Of a stretch of DNA of 64,000 nt, positions 9,783-18,313 are shown piece by piece. Each line of letters begins with the position of its first letter. The stretch's first letter is position 1. The notes beneath the pieces are model-generated. The model made no database searches, was not told the DNA's origin, and saw nothing but the letters and a program-made list of their open reading frames with translations. This DNA comes from Domibacillus iocasae (GTDB lineage Bacteria; Bacillota; Bacilli; Bacillales; Domibacillaceae). The position numbers and the translations under genes were made by a program. The stretch is taken from positions 124,001-188,000 of the forward strand of contig NZ_MAMP01000012.1 of the NCBI RefSeq assembly GCF_001750285.1, read 5' to 3'.

Positions 9783-10406
9783 TTATGCTCTTAAGGCAAA
9801 ATCAACGACGTCATCCGGTACAGCTGCTTTTGAGGTTTCGCCGGAGATAAGAGACTCATGATCATATCCCCACGAAGCCCAAACGGCACGAAGCCCTGTT
9901 TTTGCACAAGCATCAATGTCGCGCTGCTCATCACCGACATAAAAAACCTCTTCCTGTGAATAATCGTATTGTTTTAATAACTTTTTGATCATTTTATCTT
10001 TGCTGAAAATGTATTTGGACGATAAAATGTCATGGACATAATCAACCCCATTCGACTTTAAACAATGATCAATGATATCTGTTGCATTAGATGAAATAAT
10101 GGCAATATGAATACCACGGCTGCTTAGTTCATCAAGCATTTGTTTAATGCCGGGGAACAGCGGAAGAGAGGCTTTTGATTCGCGTATAAAACGGTACAGT
10201 TTCGGAGCGGCAAATGGGATGCTGCGCATCGGGAAATTTAAATGGCGGCAGCGTTCAGGAATACTCATTTTCTTTAAATCATCGAGTTCTTCAACGGCAA
10301 CTTGATTGTAGCCTTCTTTTTCAGCAAAATCGTTGTATGCTTTTACAAACACTTGAATAGAATCAGAAATGGTGCCATCAAAATCAAATATGACACATTT
10401 TATCAT
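9783..10406 (-). CDS. HAD family hydrolase (phosphatase-like)
   Basis: A 207-residue haloacid-dehalogenase phosphohydrolase. Motif I 'IFDFDGTISDS' is at the N-terminus, motif II 'IAIISSNAT' in the middle, and motif IV 'YVGDEQRDIDACAKTG' near residue 160; the cap between motifs I and II is the helical subclass I type. The ATG at 10406, eight bases after AAGGAG, is preferred over a GTG three codons upstream that overlaps the ribosome binding site. The substrate is unknown; relatives include phosphoglycolate phosphatases. It is monocistronic and convergent with the efflux gene. Confidence 0.88.
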   Translation of the reverse strand: MIKCVIFDFDGTISDSIQVFVKAYNDFAEKEGYNQVAVEELDDLKKMSIPERCRHLNFPMRSIPFAAPKLYRFIRESKASLPLFPGIKQMLDELSSRGIHIAIISSNATDIIDHCLKSNGVDYVHDILSSKYIFSKDKMIKKLLKQYDYSQEEVFYVGDEQRDIDACAKTGLRAVWASWGYDHESLISGETSKAAVPDDVVDFALRA

Positions 10407-10533
10407 CAAAATCACTCCTTCGGTTGGGAAAGCGTTGGCTCATGTATAATACTATTTTATCACCAGAAAGCTGTGTCAAACATGGAAAACACAAAATTTC
10501 AACACAATCTTAACATTCTGCTATAATGAGTAA

Positions 10534-11307
<774 letters not shown>

Positions 11308-11309
11308 TC

Positions 11310-11344
11310 AACAAGCATTCACCATTTTGGTGGATGCTTGTTTA
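11310..11344 (+). terminator. terminator after map
   Basis: CAAGCATTCACC / GGTGGATGCTTG stem followed by TTT. Confidence 0.78.
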
Positions 11345-11346
11345 AA

Positions 11347-11390
11347 TCGTAACAATTACTGTTTACAAATCGTAATGATTACTATATTAT
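11347..11390 (+). promoter_or_regulatory. zinc-uptake promoter with two tandem Zur boxes
   Basis: Two 15-base sites, TCGTAACAATTACTG (11347-11361) and TCGTAATGATTACTA (11370-11384), match the Bacillus Zur consensus TCGTAATnATTACGA at about 12 and 13 of 14 fixed positions. Between and across them lie a -35 TTTACA (11362-11367) and a -10 TATTAT (11385-11390) with a 17-base spacer. Bound Zur would therefore cover the promoter, giving repression under zinc sufficiency. Confidence 0.8.
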
Positions 11391-11422
11391 AAGAAGTACA
11401 ATCAATTTTGGAGGACATAAAC

Positions 11423-12436
11423 GTGAAAAAATGGACATTAGCAGCTGCAAGCCTGTCATTGGCACTTGCAGCGTGCAATAACAATGAAAAGGAAGCATCG
11501 AATGAAGCAGAATCATCAGGCGATAATGCAGTAACAGTGTACACGACCATTTATCCGCTTGAATATTTTACAGAACGAATTGGCGGTGACACAGTAGAAG
11601 TGGAAAGCATGGTACCGGCAGGGGCGGATGAACATACATACGAGCCTACGTCGAAAACGATGCTGGATCTTGCAGAAGCCGATTTGTTTTTGTCTAACGG
11701 TCTTGGACTTGAGCCGTTTGTAGAGAAAGTGGAAGAAACCCTTTCAGCAGAAGATGTTAAAATGGTCAGTGTTGGAGAAAAAGTAGATATCGAAGCAGCC
11801 CATGAACACGAGCATGGAACAGAAGAAACGGGTGAGGAAACACACACTGAAGAAGAGCATACTGAGGAAGAGCATGATCATGAAGCGGAAGAAGATAACC
11901 ACGATCACGGTGGCGTTGATCCCCATATTTGGATTGACCCATTGTTAGCAGGGCAAATGGCCGAAGTGGTCAAAAATGAGCTTGTGGCACTAAATCCTGA
12001 TGAAGAAGCGTTATACACTGAAAATTACGAAACGCTCAGCAAAGAACTTGAGCAGCTTGATAAAGATTTTCACGCAATGGCGGATGCAGCAGCGCATAAA
12101 GAGATTCTTGTCTCTCATGCAGCTTATGGTTATTGGGAAAAGTCATACGGCATTGAACAGCTTAGTGTAGCCGGACTATCACCGACGGATGAACCGTCCC
12201 AGAAAGAATTGAAAGAATTGGCTGATACAGCGGTGGAACATGGCATCCGCTACGTGATTTTTGAGCAAAATATTACACCGAAAATTGCGGAAGTGATCCA
12301 AAAGGAAATTGGAGCTGAGTCTCTACGCCTTCATAACTTAGCTACATTAACAGAAGAGGATCTAGCGGCCGGGGAAGATTATATGTCAATTATGAAACAA
12401 AATATCGAGACTCTTAAGACTGCGATGAACGAATAA
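11423..12436 (+). CDS. znuA: zinc ABC transporter substrate-binding lipoprotein (ZnuA/AdcA-like)
   Basis: A 337-residue cluster A-I solute-binding protein. The signal peptide ends in lipobox 'LALAAC' (Cys about 17), so the mature protein is lipid-anchored outside the membrane. Metal-binding residues include the histidine in 'VPAGADEHTYEPTSK', the histidine in 'GVDPHIWIDP' and 'VSHAAYGYWEK'. A long His/Asp/Glu-rich loop (about residues 126-165) precedes 'GVDPH', the mark of zinc-specific members. GTG at 11423 is used, eight bases after GGAGG. No ABC permease or ATPase gene is adjacent, so the partner must be elsewhere. Two Zur boxes support zinc control. Confidence 0.93.
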   Translation: MKKWTLAAASLSLALAACNNNEKEASNEAESSGDNAVTVYTTIYPLEYFTERIGGDTVEVESMVPAGADEHTYEPTSKTMLDLAEADLFLSNGLGLEPFVEKVEETLSAEDVKMVSVGEKVDIEAAHEHEHGTEETGEETHTEEEHTEEEHDHEAEEDNHDHGGVDPHIWIDPLLAGQMAEVVKNELVALNPDEEALYTENYETLSKELEQLDKDFHAMADAAAHKEILVSHAAYGYWEKSYGIEQLSVAGLSPTDEPSQKELKELADTAVEHGIRYVIFEQNITPKIAEVIQKEIGAESLRLHNLATLTEEDLAAGEDYMSIMKQNIETLKTAMNE

Positions 12437-12440
12437 GAAA

Positions 12441-12480
12441 AGCCGCTTTCCTGAAGCTATTGCTTCGGAAGCGGCTTTTT
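12441..12480. terminator. terminator between znuA and YitT-type gene
   Basis: AGCCGCTTTC and GAAGCGGCT arms with an inner GAAGC/GCTTC stem, followed by T5. It also overlaps the 3' end of the convergent minus-strand gene. Confidence 0.82.
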
Positions 12481-13053
12481 GCGCATGCTATTGACAGGAA
12501 AGGACTGAATAAAATCAATAACGCGTGATGCAATCCATTGACAAACAATCGCATAAAGAATCGTTTTTATATCGACAACAAGTCCGGTCGCAATTAAGAT
12601 CGTTGTATTCATATAAAAAAGAGACCGGCCGGGCGGCCAATTGCGCCATTTTGACAGAATTAAGGCAGCGATATCCATTCCGCCGGAGGAAGCACCTGAT
12701 TTAAACAAAATGCCAAGCCCGATGCCGAAAAAAAGCGCGCCGGCTGGAAGGTCTGTCCAAATTCTTCCTAAGGGAAACAGGAAAAAAGGCATTAAAAAGT
12801 CAATAACCATCGCTGCAATGGTCACGCAATACATGGTACCGGCGGCTGTTTTCAAGCCGAGACATTTAAACGCCAGCACAATCATCACAGCATTAACACC
12901 CCAGATCGATGCTGCATAGGGGGTATGGAATAGATGATTCATCATAATACTGATGCCGGCTGCCCCGCCGGATGAAATGGCATGTGGAAATAAAAAAATC
13001 GACATCGCGGCTGCCTGAAGACAAGCACCGGCTGTCCAAAACCATACTTTCAC
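12457..13053 (-). CDS. YitT family (DUF161) membrane protein
   Basis: A 198-residue polytopic membrane protein with five hydrophobic segments. YitT-family signatures are 'FLFPHAISSGGAAGISIMM' near the N-terminus and 'FKSGASSGGMDIAALIL' in the middle, glycine-rich loops seen across the family. It lacks the C-terminal DUF2179 domain of longer YitT proteins, so it is the short form. GTG at 13053 follows AGAGGTGA; an upstream GTG at 13062 lies inside that ribosome binding site. Function is unknown; a transporter role has been suggested for the family. Confidence 0.85.
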   Translation of the reverse strand: MKVWFWTAGACLQAAAMSIFLFPHAISSGGAAGISIMMNHLFHTPYAASIWGVNAVMIVLAFKCLGLKTAAGTMYCVTIAAMVIDFLMPFFLFPLGRIWTDLPAGALFFGIGLGILFKSGASSGGMDIAALILSKWRNWPPGRSLFYMNTTILIATGLVVDIKTILYAIVCQWIASRVIDFIQSFPVNSMRKKPLPKQ

Positions 13054-13163
13054 GAACGTCACCTCTATTTGTCATCATAACGTATTTAACATTGAAAATG
13101 AAGGGGCATTTTTGACGCTCTATTTCACGACTGTTAAAATAAAGGAAATACATAGTGGAGATG

Positions 13164-14540
13164 ATGAACGTGAACGTCACTGAAATGATCCATGCACAGC
13201 AGGAATTTTTTGATTCGGGCACGACTCGCAGCGTTGAGTGGCGAATTAACCGGTTAAAAGAATTAAAACAAGCAATTAAGGAACGTGAAGACCAAATAAT
13301 CAAAGCGCTTTATCTTGATTTAAGAAAAAATAAATTTGAAGCGTATACAACGGAAATCGCTTTTTTGTATGAGAGCATCCGTTTCATGATACGGCATTTA
13401 CCGGAATGGGCGGCTGCTGAGAAAGTGAAAACCCCTGTACATCAACAGCCGGCGGAAAGCTATATCCTGCCGGAACCATACGGCAGCGTTCTTATTATTG
13501 GGCCATTTAATTATCCGTTTCAGCTTGTCATTGAACCGCTTATCGGTGCGATAGCGGCAGGCAATACAGCAATTGTTAAGCCGTCAGAAAGTACGCCTCA
13601 TACATCATCTCTATTAAAGGTACTAATCGAAGAAACGTTTGATCCAGCGTTTATCGGTGTGCAGGAAGGCGGAAAAGAAACCGTCACCGCTTTGCTCGAG
13701 GCACCATTCGATTATATCTTTTTTACAGGAAGTGCCAAAACGGCAAAAGTCGTTATGGGAGCGGCAGCCAGGCAATTAACCCCTGTGACATTGGAGTTGG
13801 GTGGAAAGAGTCCCGTGTTTGTTGATTATTCCGCTGATTTAAAGCAGGCAGCCCGCCGCATTGCCTGGGGAAAATTCTCCAATGCCGGCCAGACATGTAT
13901 TGCACCGGATTACGTTCTCATCCATCAAAATGTGAAAGAATCCTTTTTAAAAGAATTAACACTCGCTGTATATGATTTTTATGGGCAAAATCCACAGAGC
14001 AGCTCGGATTTTGGACGTGTTGTGAATGAACAGCAATTTGACCGGTTGCAGGCAATGCTGTCTAAAACAGCCGGCACTCTCATAAAGGGCGGCGAAACAG
14101 ACCAGAAAGATTTATTTATAGCGCCGACGATTGTCGAAACTGGCTGGGATGATGCCTTAATGGAAGAGGAAATTTTCGGTCCGATTTTGCCAGTGCTCTC
14201 TTATACAGAACTAGATCAGGCCATAAAGCGGGTGAAAAAGCTGCCGAAAGCCCTTGCTCTTTACGTTTTCACGAAAGAAAAAGCGATGGAAGAAAAAGTG
14301 ATCTCTTCAATCCAATTTGGTGGAGCAAGCATTAACGATACGCTTGTTCATGTATCAAGTCCGCATCTGCCATTTGGCGGTGTTGGGCCTTCGGGGATGA
14401 ATGCATATCATGGAAAAGCAAGTTTCGAGCTTTTTTCACATAAAAAAAGCATTTTGCGTAAAAAATCGTCGTTTCTGTCAAACTTTCTTTATCCTCCGTA
14501 TGAAGACCGTGTAAATATTATCCGGAAAGTCTTACGGTAG
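13164..14540 (+). CDS. aldehyde dehydrogenase (class 3-like, YwdH type)
   Basis: About 458 residues, the short NAD(P)-dependent aldehyde dehydrogenase form without a long N-terminal arm. Visible motifs: cofactor site 'FFTGSAKTAKVVMGAA', catalytic-glutamate block 'VTLELGGKSPVFVD', catalytic cysteine in 'NAGQTCIAPDYVL', and 'EEIFGPILPVLSY'. It ends in a hydrophobic/basic tail as in class 3 enzymes that oxidise medium and long-chain aldehydes. Closest remembered homologue is B. subtilis YwdH. The start is uncertain: ATG 13161/13164 or GTG 13170 all sit near GTGGAG. Confidence 0.92.
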   Translation: MNVNVTEMIHAQQEFFDSGTTRSVEWRINRLKELKQAIKEREDQIIKALYLDLRKNKFEAYTTEIAFLYESIRFMIRHLPEWAAAEKVKTPVHQQPAESYILPEPYGSVLIIGPFNYPFQLVIEPLIGAIAAGNTAIVKPSESTPHTSSLLKVLIEETFDPAFIGVQEGGKETVTALLEAPFDYIFFTGSAKTAKVVMGAAARQLTPVTLELGGKSPVFVDYSADLKQAARRIAWGKFSNAGQTCIAPDYVLIHQNVKESFLKELTLAVYDFYGQNPQSSSDFGRVVNEQQFDRLQAMLSKTAGTLIKGGETDQKDLFIAPTIVETGWDDALMEEEIFGPILPVLSYTELDQAIKRVKKLPKALALYVFTKEKAMEEKVISSIQFGGASINDTLVHVSSPHLPFGGVGPSGMNAYHGKASFELFSHKKSILRKKSSFLSNFLYPPYEDRVNIIRKVLR

Positions 14541-14600
14541 GCAGGGAAACAAGTCTTTGAAGTGGAATGTATATATAAAGAAGAACGGGAGGGAGAATAC

Positions 14601-15083
14601 GTGCCGATCAGCCTTGACCGACTAAAAGTACCAGATGAATTTGTGTTAACACAAGAAGAAGTAATAGAAGCGGTGACGGATTATTTCATAAAACATGGCT
14701 GGACTGTTCAAATAGAAGCAGCATCTGGCGGACATGACCTTGTCGCAGACAAACAAGAATGGAACGCTTATATAAAGTGTAAAGGATCACGCGGGAAACG
14801 CCAGCAGGAAGGTATGGTGTATGATAACACACAGCTGCGCGGAAACACAGGGGATCAAATCGAAAAATTGATTCGTGCGCAGGGAGAAGCCGAAAATCCA
14901 AGCCTGTTTATTATGGCGAATCCGGGTCTTGACCGCATGAAATGGGTGGTCTCAAAACTGGAGACCGGTCTTGATAAATTGGATATCATTCGTATGTGGA
15001 TCTACCCGGATCGTACAATAAAATGGGACATTCCGGCACACCTTTTACGTATTGCGAGAAAATTGGGAATTGAGAAAAATTGA
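14601..15083 (+). CDS. hypothetical protein with PD-(D/E)XK-like fold signature
   Basis: A 160-residue soluble protein not assigned to a named family. GTG at 14601 is chosen because GGGAGGGAG lies seven bases upstream; an earlier in-frame GTG at 14562 has no such site. Residues 20-60 read like a restriction-endonuclease-fold core: helix 'EEVIEAVTDYFIKHGWTVQ', then 'GGHDLVAD' with an aspartate, then strand 'WNAYIKCKG'. In an active PD-(D/E)XK nuclease the last motif would normally be (D/E)xK; here the acidic residue is replaced. It follows the aldehyde dehydrogenase gene by 60 bases. Confidence 0.65.
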   Translation: MPISLDRLKVPDEFVLTQEEVIEAVTDYFIKHGWTVQIEAASGGHDLVADKQEWNAYIKCKGSRGKRQQEGMVYDNTQLRGNTGDQIEKLIRAQGEAENPSLFIMANPGLDRMKWVVSKLETGLDKLDIIRMWIYPDRTIKWDIPAHLLRIARKLGIEKN

Positions 15084-15093
15084 GAGATTGCGG

Positions 15094-15160
15094 TTGCATG
15101 CAAAAAAAAAAGATGATATAGTAAAGACAGTTGTTCGTTCGTTTCAAACGAATCACATTA
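15094..15160 (+). promoter_or_regulatory. cold-shock gene promoter and structured 5' leader
   Basis: TTGCAT (15094-15099) and TATAGT (15117-15122) with a 17-base spacer form a promoter about 110 bases upstream of the csp start. The leader contains the perfect hairpin TTCGTTTcAAACGAA near 15137-15151. Long structured leaders are typical of csp genes, whose translation responds to temperature. Confidence 0.6.
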
Positions 15161-15231
15161 TGTGTTTCATCTTGAAATAGTAGCAAACAGCAAGAAAAGA
15201 TTTGCGCATCAAGCGCATGGGAGGACATAAC

Positions 15232-15432
15232 ATGCTAGAAGGTAAAGTGAAATGGTTTAATGCAGAAAAAGGCTTCGGTTTTATCGAAGTTGAAGGACAG
15301 GACGATGTATTCGTTCATTTCTCAGCTATTCAAGGCGAAGGCTACAAATCACTTGAAGAAGGCCAAAACGTGACATTTGAAGTGGTTGAAGGACCACGTG
15401 GCCCACAAGCTGCTAACGTAGAAAAACACTAA
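15232..15432 (+). CDS. csp: cold shock protein (CspB/CspD type)
   Basis: A 66-residue single OB-fold RNA/DNA chaperone. RNP1 '[10 protein letters not shown]' and RNP2 'DVFVHFSAI' are both intact, preceded by the canonical '[11 protein letters not shown]'. Length is exactly that of Bacillus Csp proteins. ATG at 15232 follows GGGAGGACATAAC. It is monocistronic with its own promoter, long leader and strong terminator. Sequence alone does not decide which B. subtilis paralogue (CspB, C or D) it corresponds to. Confidence 0.96.
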   Translation: MLEGKVKWFNAEKGFGFIEVEGQDDVFVHFSAIQGEGYKSLEEGQNVTFEVVEGPRGPQAANVEKH

Positions 15433-15448
15433 TTCTGATTAAAACCAT

Positions 15449-15480
15449 AACAGGTGAAGCTGACGCTTCACCTGTTTTTC
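15449..15480 (+). terminator. terminator after csp
   Basis: ACAGGTGAAGC / GCTTCACCTGT hairpin followed by T5. Confidence 0.85.
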
Positions 15481-15654
15481 ATTTTTATCTCTCTTATTTT
15501 GAGAATGCATAATTTGCAAACGCTGTCAATGATTAATCAATTATTTGTCACAAAAAAACAATATTTTCATGTTGAAAACAAGTGTTTTTTCGAAAAAAAC
15601 GAGTAAAATAAGGGATGGTCAATAAATGAATGAAGAAAGATCAGGAGGATGATT

Positions 15655-16005
15655 ATGATCTATGTTGCTGCAGCAGCGGTTATTGTTGTTGTCGGAATGG
15701 TAATAGCGAGCCGGTTAGTGCCAGGTCATAAAGTGGAAGAAGGCGTACTCGTTGTGAAAACAGGCGACCTGGAGACATCTATTCCCACGAACGAAATTAT
15801 TGAAGTGTTTGAAATGGATGAAATGTCAAAGAATGCGTCTTTTTTTGAAAAATATATTGTTCGTCCGTATGTAAAAAAAGAGCGAGTAGCGGTTTATACC
15901 CGCTCAAATGTATCCTACTTTTTTATATTGCGTAACCCGGATCGTCTTATTAAAGCTGTAAAAGCGCAAAATCCGAAAGTGTATATTAAAGCAAAAGTTA
16001 TTTAA
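15655..16005 (+). CDS. membrane-anchored hypothetical protein, possible PH-like domain
   Basis: A 116-residue protein with one N-terminal transmembrane helix (about residues 2-21) and a cytosolic part alternating short strands: 'KVEEGVLVVKTGDLETSIP', 'EIIEVFEMDEM', 'ERVAVYTRSNVSYFFIL', ending in 'IKAVKAQNP'. The pattern of strands capped by a helix resembles bacterial PH-like domains, but this is only a fold impression. ATG at 15655 is preferred over the ATG at 15649, which abuts AGGAGG. It has no obvious partner genes. Confidence 0.6.
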   Translation: MIYVAAAAVIVVVGMVIASRLVPGHKVEEGVLVVKTGDLETSIPTNEIIEVFEMDEMSKNASFFEKYIVRPYVKKERVAVYTRSNVSYFFILRNPDRLIKAVKAQNPKVYIKAKVI

Positions 16006-16147
16006 AACGGACCTAGCTCCGTTTTTTTTTGGATTTTAATATATAAACGATAATTTAATTATGTAAACTTAAAGAAGCTTGTTTACAAATGAAAGAGAAG
16101 CTGTTATTTTATAGTAGTTACGATGAATAAAAAAGGGGTTATCAATC

Positions 16148-16453
16148 ATGGCGGCAATCTTTACAGAAAGTCAGGCAGCAGCGGTTGTGACAGAATTATC
16201 ATATTGCTGGAAAAAAAATAGCGTTAAAATAGAAGACGGATACTTAAAAAGCACAGGAATGATAACGAATACCCGTATACCGTTAAAACATCTGGATACC
16301 GTTGTATACTCATACAACCCCAAAAAACCCGCAATTGTACCCGTGTTGAAAATGATCGGCAGAGGTGCGGTTTTATGTGAAATGGAAATTTCAGCGGAAC
16401 ATATTGAAGCTGTACAAGATTGGATGCTCCGTGCGATTGAAAATGCAGAATGA
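16148..16453 (+). CDS. hypothetical 101-aa protein
   Basis: A 101-residue soluble protein with alternating strands ('SVKIEDGYLKSTGMI', 'DTVVYSYNPKKPAIVPVLKM', 'AVLCEMEIS') closed by a C-terminal helix ('EHIEAVQDWMLRAIENAE'). That is again the general plan of a bacterial PH-like domain, and it may be related to the preceding gene in fold only. AAGGGG lies ten bases before the ATG. No named family is recognised. A strong terminator follows at once. Confidence 0.6.
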   Translation: MAAIFTESQAAAVVTELSYCWKKNSVKIEDGYLKSTGMITNTRIPLKHLDTVVYSYNPKKPAIVPVLKMIGRGAVLCEMEISAEHIEAVQDWMLRAIENAE

Positions 16454-16458
16454 TGTAC

Positions 16459-16485
16459 AGCCGCCTTTGATTGGGCGGCTTTTTG
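16459..16485 (+). terminator. terminator after 101-aa gene
   Basis: AGCCGCC TTTGATT GGGCGGCT followed by T4. Confidence 0.82.
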
Positions 16486-16507
16486 CGTGAAGAAGAAAGG
16501 ATTGAGG

Positions 16508-17140
16508 ATGTTGAAAGGAACTTCACATATGATGATTGGCGCAGCGACTGGAATTGGTGTAGCAGTGTGGACGCAATCACCTCCAATAAATACGGCACTT
16601 TTTGTCTGTATTGGTGCTGTCACTGCTTTGGTTCCAGACCTTGATGTAAACGGAAAGCTTGCCAACAAGATTACTATTGAAAAAAAATGGCTTGTTTTAT
16701 TTTTTACAGTAGCCGGTTTATTGCTGGCGCTTTACAGCTATTTTATGTTATTTGGGATGAAACAAGCATCGGGATTTATTCTCAGTGTTGGTTTACTGCT
16801 TTTGCCAAGGCTGTTCATTAAACAGAGAATGATGCTTTTTTTAACAGGAGCGCTCGTTCTCTACACAGGCTGGTATATAAATGAAAGCTGGATTATGTAC
16901 ATAGGACTTTTCATTTTATTTGCTTCACTCGTTTCACACCGAACATGGACGCATTCAATTATTGGGATCTTGTTTTTTTATTTCGTCGCGGCTGAAATTG
17001 AGCGGGTTTACCCAATCGACGGCCTTCTTACCGTTCTAGTTTTAAGCTATATGTCCCATTTATTGGCTGATATGAAAATGCTTCCGGCCAATAAAAAAGG
17101 AACTAAGTTTTTTTATCCGCTGTGGAAAAAAGAATTTTAA
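16508..17140 (+). CDS. YdjM/DUF457-type membrane-bound metal-dependent hydrolase
   Basis: A 210-residue polytopic membrane protein. The family hallmarks are 'MLKGTSHMMIGAATGIG' at the start (conserved histidine), 'VTALVPDLDVNGKLANK' (acidic PDLD motif), 'SHRTWTHSIIG' and 'SHLLADMKMLPANKKGTKFFYPLW' near the C-terminus, matching the YdjM/LexA-regulated DUF457 group. Roles have been suggested in membrane hydrolase reactions, but substrates are unknown. ATG at 16508 follows AAAGGA; the GTG at 16487 lies inside the preceding terminator. Confidence 0.85.
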   Translation: MLKGTSHMMIGAATGIGVAVWTQSPPINTALFVCIGAVTALVPDLDVNGKLANKITIEKKWLVLFFTVAGLLLALYSYFMLFGMKQASGFILSVGLLLLPRLFIKQRMMLFLTGALVLYTGWYINESWIMYIGLFILFASLVSHRTWTHSIIGILFFYFVAAEIERVYPIDGLLTVLVLSYMSHLLADMKMLPANKKGTKFFYPLWKKEF

Positions 17141-17263
17141 GTTGAATATATAAAAATCTTAATCCTAATACATTATGTGCAAAAATCAAACTAAAAGTTC
17201 TAAATAAAGTCATAAACATAAAAAATTAGGGAATAAATTAAAAAACAAAAGGAGGATTTATTT

Positions 17264-17668
17264 ATGTGGAAAGAGTTTTTTTCGAGTATTGGCATCGATA
17301 GTGTAAAAGTAGATACGATCTTGGAAAAACAGACCGCTGCACCAGGTGAAACAGTAAAGGGGCGGATTCTTCTAGAAGGCGGGCAGGCAGATGAGCCAAT
17401 TGAAAAGATTCAAGTCCTGCTTTATTTACAATACGAAGAAGTACAAGAATACAGTGATTTTTCCTGGCACGATAAACACATAGAAGAAGTGAATATTGAA
17501 TTAAACCGAAACATAAAATCAGGAGAGAAGGAAACGATTCCATTTTCAATAAAATTGCCTGAGAACAGTCCAAAAACAAATGATAAGCATAAGTGGTATA
17601 TCCGGACAAAAGTGTTTGTTGATCAAGCAGTTGATCCGGAAGATGAAGACCAAATAATCGTTCAGTAA
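17264..17668 (+). CDS. short Spo0M-like (arrestin-fold) protein
   Basis: A 134-residue protein matching the N-terminal arrestin-like half of Spo0M (SpoOM family): it begins 'MWKEFFSSIGIDSVKVDT', followed by 'PGETVKGRILLEGG' and 'IPFSIKLPENSP'. Full Spo0M is about 258 residues, so the second domain is absent. The frame ends cleanly at a terminator, and a strong GGAGG sits upstream. Spo0M influences sporulation and the cytoskeleton in B. subtilis; whether a half-length protein works is unknown. It could be a truncated paralogue or a genuine short family member. Confidence 0.8.
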   Translation: MWKEFFSSIGIDSVKVDTILEKQTAAPGETVKGRILLEGGQADEPIEKIQVLLYLQYEEVQEYSDFSWHDKHIEEVNIELNRNIKSGEKETIPFSIKLPENSPKTNDKHKWYIRTKVFVDQAVDPEDEDQIIVQ

Positions 17669-17694
17669 AAGCAGAATTTTTTCTGCTTTTTTTA
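17667..17694 (+). terminator. terminator after short spo0M gene
   Basis: AAAAGCAGAA tttt TTCTGCTTTTTTT, immediately after the stop codon. Confidence 0.85.
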
Positions 17695-17705
17695 TTTGAA
17701 AATGT

Positions 17706-17768
17706 TTGACAAAGTAAGTTTTCTGTTATATATTAATTTCATAAAATAAAAATTGTTATATAACAGAA
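17706..17768 (+). promoter_or_regulatory. strong promoter overlapped by a 12-bp inverted repeat
   Basis: TTGACA (17706-17711) and TATATT (17729-17734), 17-base spacer, form a near-consensus promoter. The perfect inverted repeat TTCTGTTATATA (17721-17732) / TATATAACAGAA (17757-17768) spans the -10 and the start region, and its right arm lies in the 10-bp palindrome GTTATATAAC. This is an operator-like arrangement; the regulator is unknown. Confidence 0.6.
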
Positions 17769-17781
17769 AGGGATGGGCAAA

Positions 17782-17919
17782 ATGGAATTGCATCGGGAAG
17801 CTTATGAATATTACAAACAAATGTGTGAGGGTTTTGGAATGAAAAGTATTCCATTTTATCGGTTTATGCATAATTTAACAGAAGAACAAATTGAATTGTA
17901 TATTCAAAAAGCCATTTAA
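17782..17919 (+). CDS. 45-aa hypothetical protein
   Basis: A 45-residue ORF beginning MELHREAYEYYKQMCEGFGM and ending in an amphipathic helix with 'TEEQIELYIQKAI'. It is rich in aromatic and charged residues, with no signal peptide or membrane helix. AAAGGGATGGG lies upstream, and the promoter above is among the best in the window. The size and shape recall small helical regulators that bind other proteins, but there is no recognised family. It is followed by a strong terminator. Confidence 0.55.
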   Translation: MELHREAYEYYKQMCEGFGMKSIPFYRFMHNLTEEQIELYIQKAI

Positions 17920-17967
17920 ACAAGAAAGGACTGATTGTTACGCAAACAGCTATTAAAGGTGCCATTT

Positions 17968-18004
17968 AAAAACCCCGTCAGCGAAAATATTGCGGACGGG
18001 GTTT
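17968..18004. terminator. terminator between 45-aa ORF and DUF6509 gene
   Basis: AAACCCCGTC / GACGGGGTTT stem between convergent genes; A-rich and T-rich flanks make it usable from both sides. Confidence 0.78.
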
Positions 18005-18012
18005 ACATGTGC

Positions 18013-18294
18013 TTATTTTAAATGGGCAGCGCAGTATTCACGGACGAGTTCGATTTCATCTTCTTCAAGTTCAAAATCCAGTACACTGTCATCTGCACGG
18101 TTATGCAAAAATAAGCCGGCTATTTTTTGTTCAGATTCTGTTACCGCGTACAACACCCGGATGTAAAGGCCTTCTGGTGAATACAATTCATCTTCCTTGT
18201 CAACAGCTGCAAAAAGGTGGTACTCATACCGGTCTCCTTCTAAAATACCAAATGGATCATCCATTTTCTCGAGTGTATGGTCTGTAATTATCAT
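18013..18294 (-). CDS. DUF6509-like small protein
   Basis: A 93-residue acidic soluble protein: 'MIITDHTLEKMDDPFGIL', then 'YEYHLFAAVDKEDELYSPEGLYIRV' and a C-terminal 'EEDEIELVREYCAAHL' helix. It resembles a short conserved Bacillus protein annotated as DUF6509; I recall this rather than verify it. ATG at 18294 follows GGAGGAAACAAAAC and is preferred over an upstream ATG without such a site. It lies 19 bases after the MocR-type gene in the same direction, so it may be the last gene of that transcript. Confidence 0.7.
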   Translation of the reverse strand: MIITDHTLEKMDDPFGILEGDRYEYHLFAAVDKEDELYSPEGLYIRVLYAVTESEQKIAGLFLHNRADDSVLDFELEEDEIELVREYCAAHLK

Positions 18295-18313
18295 GTTTTG
18301 TTTCCTCCTCTGC

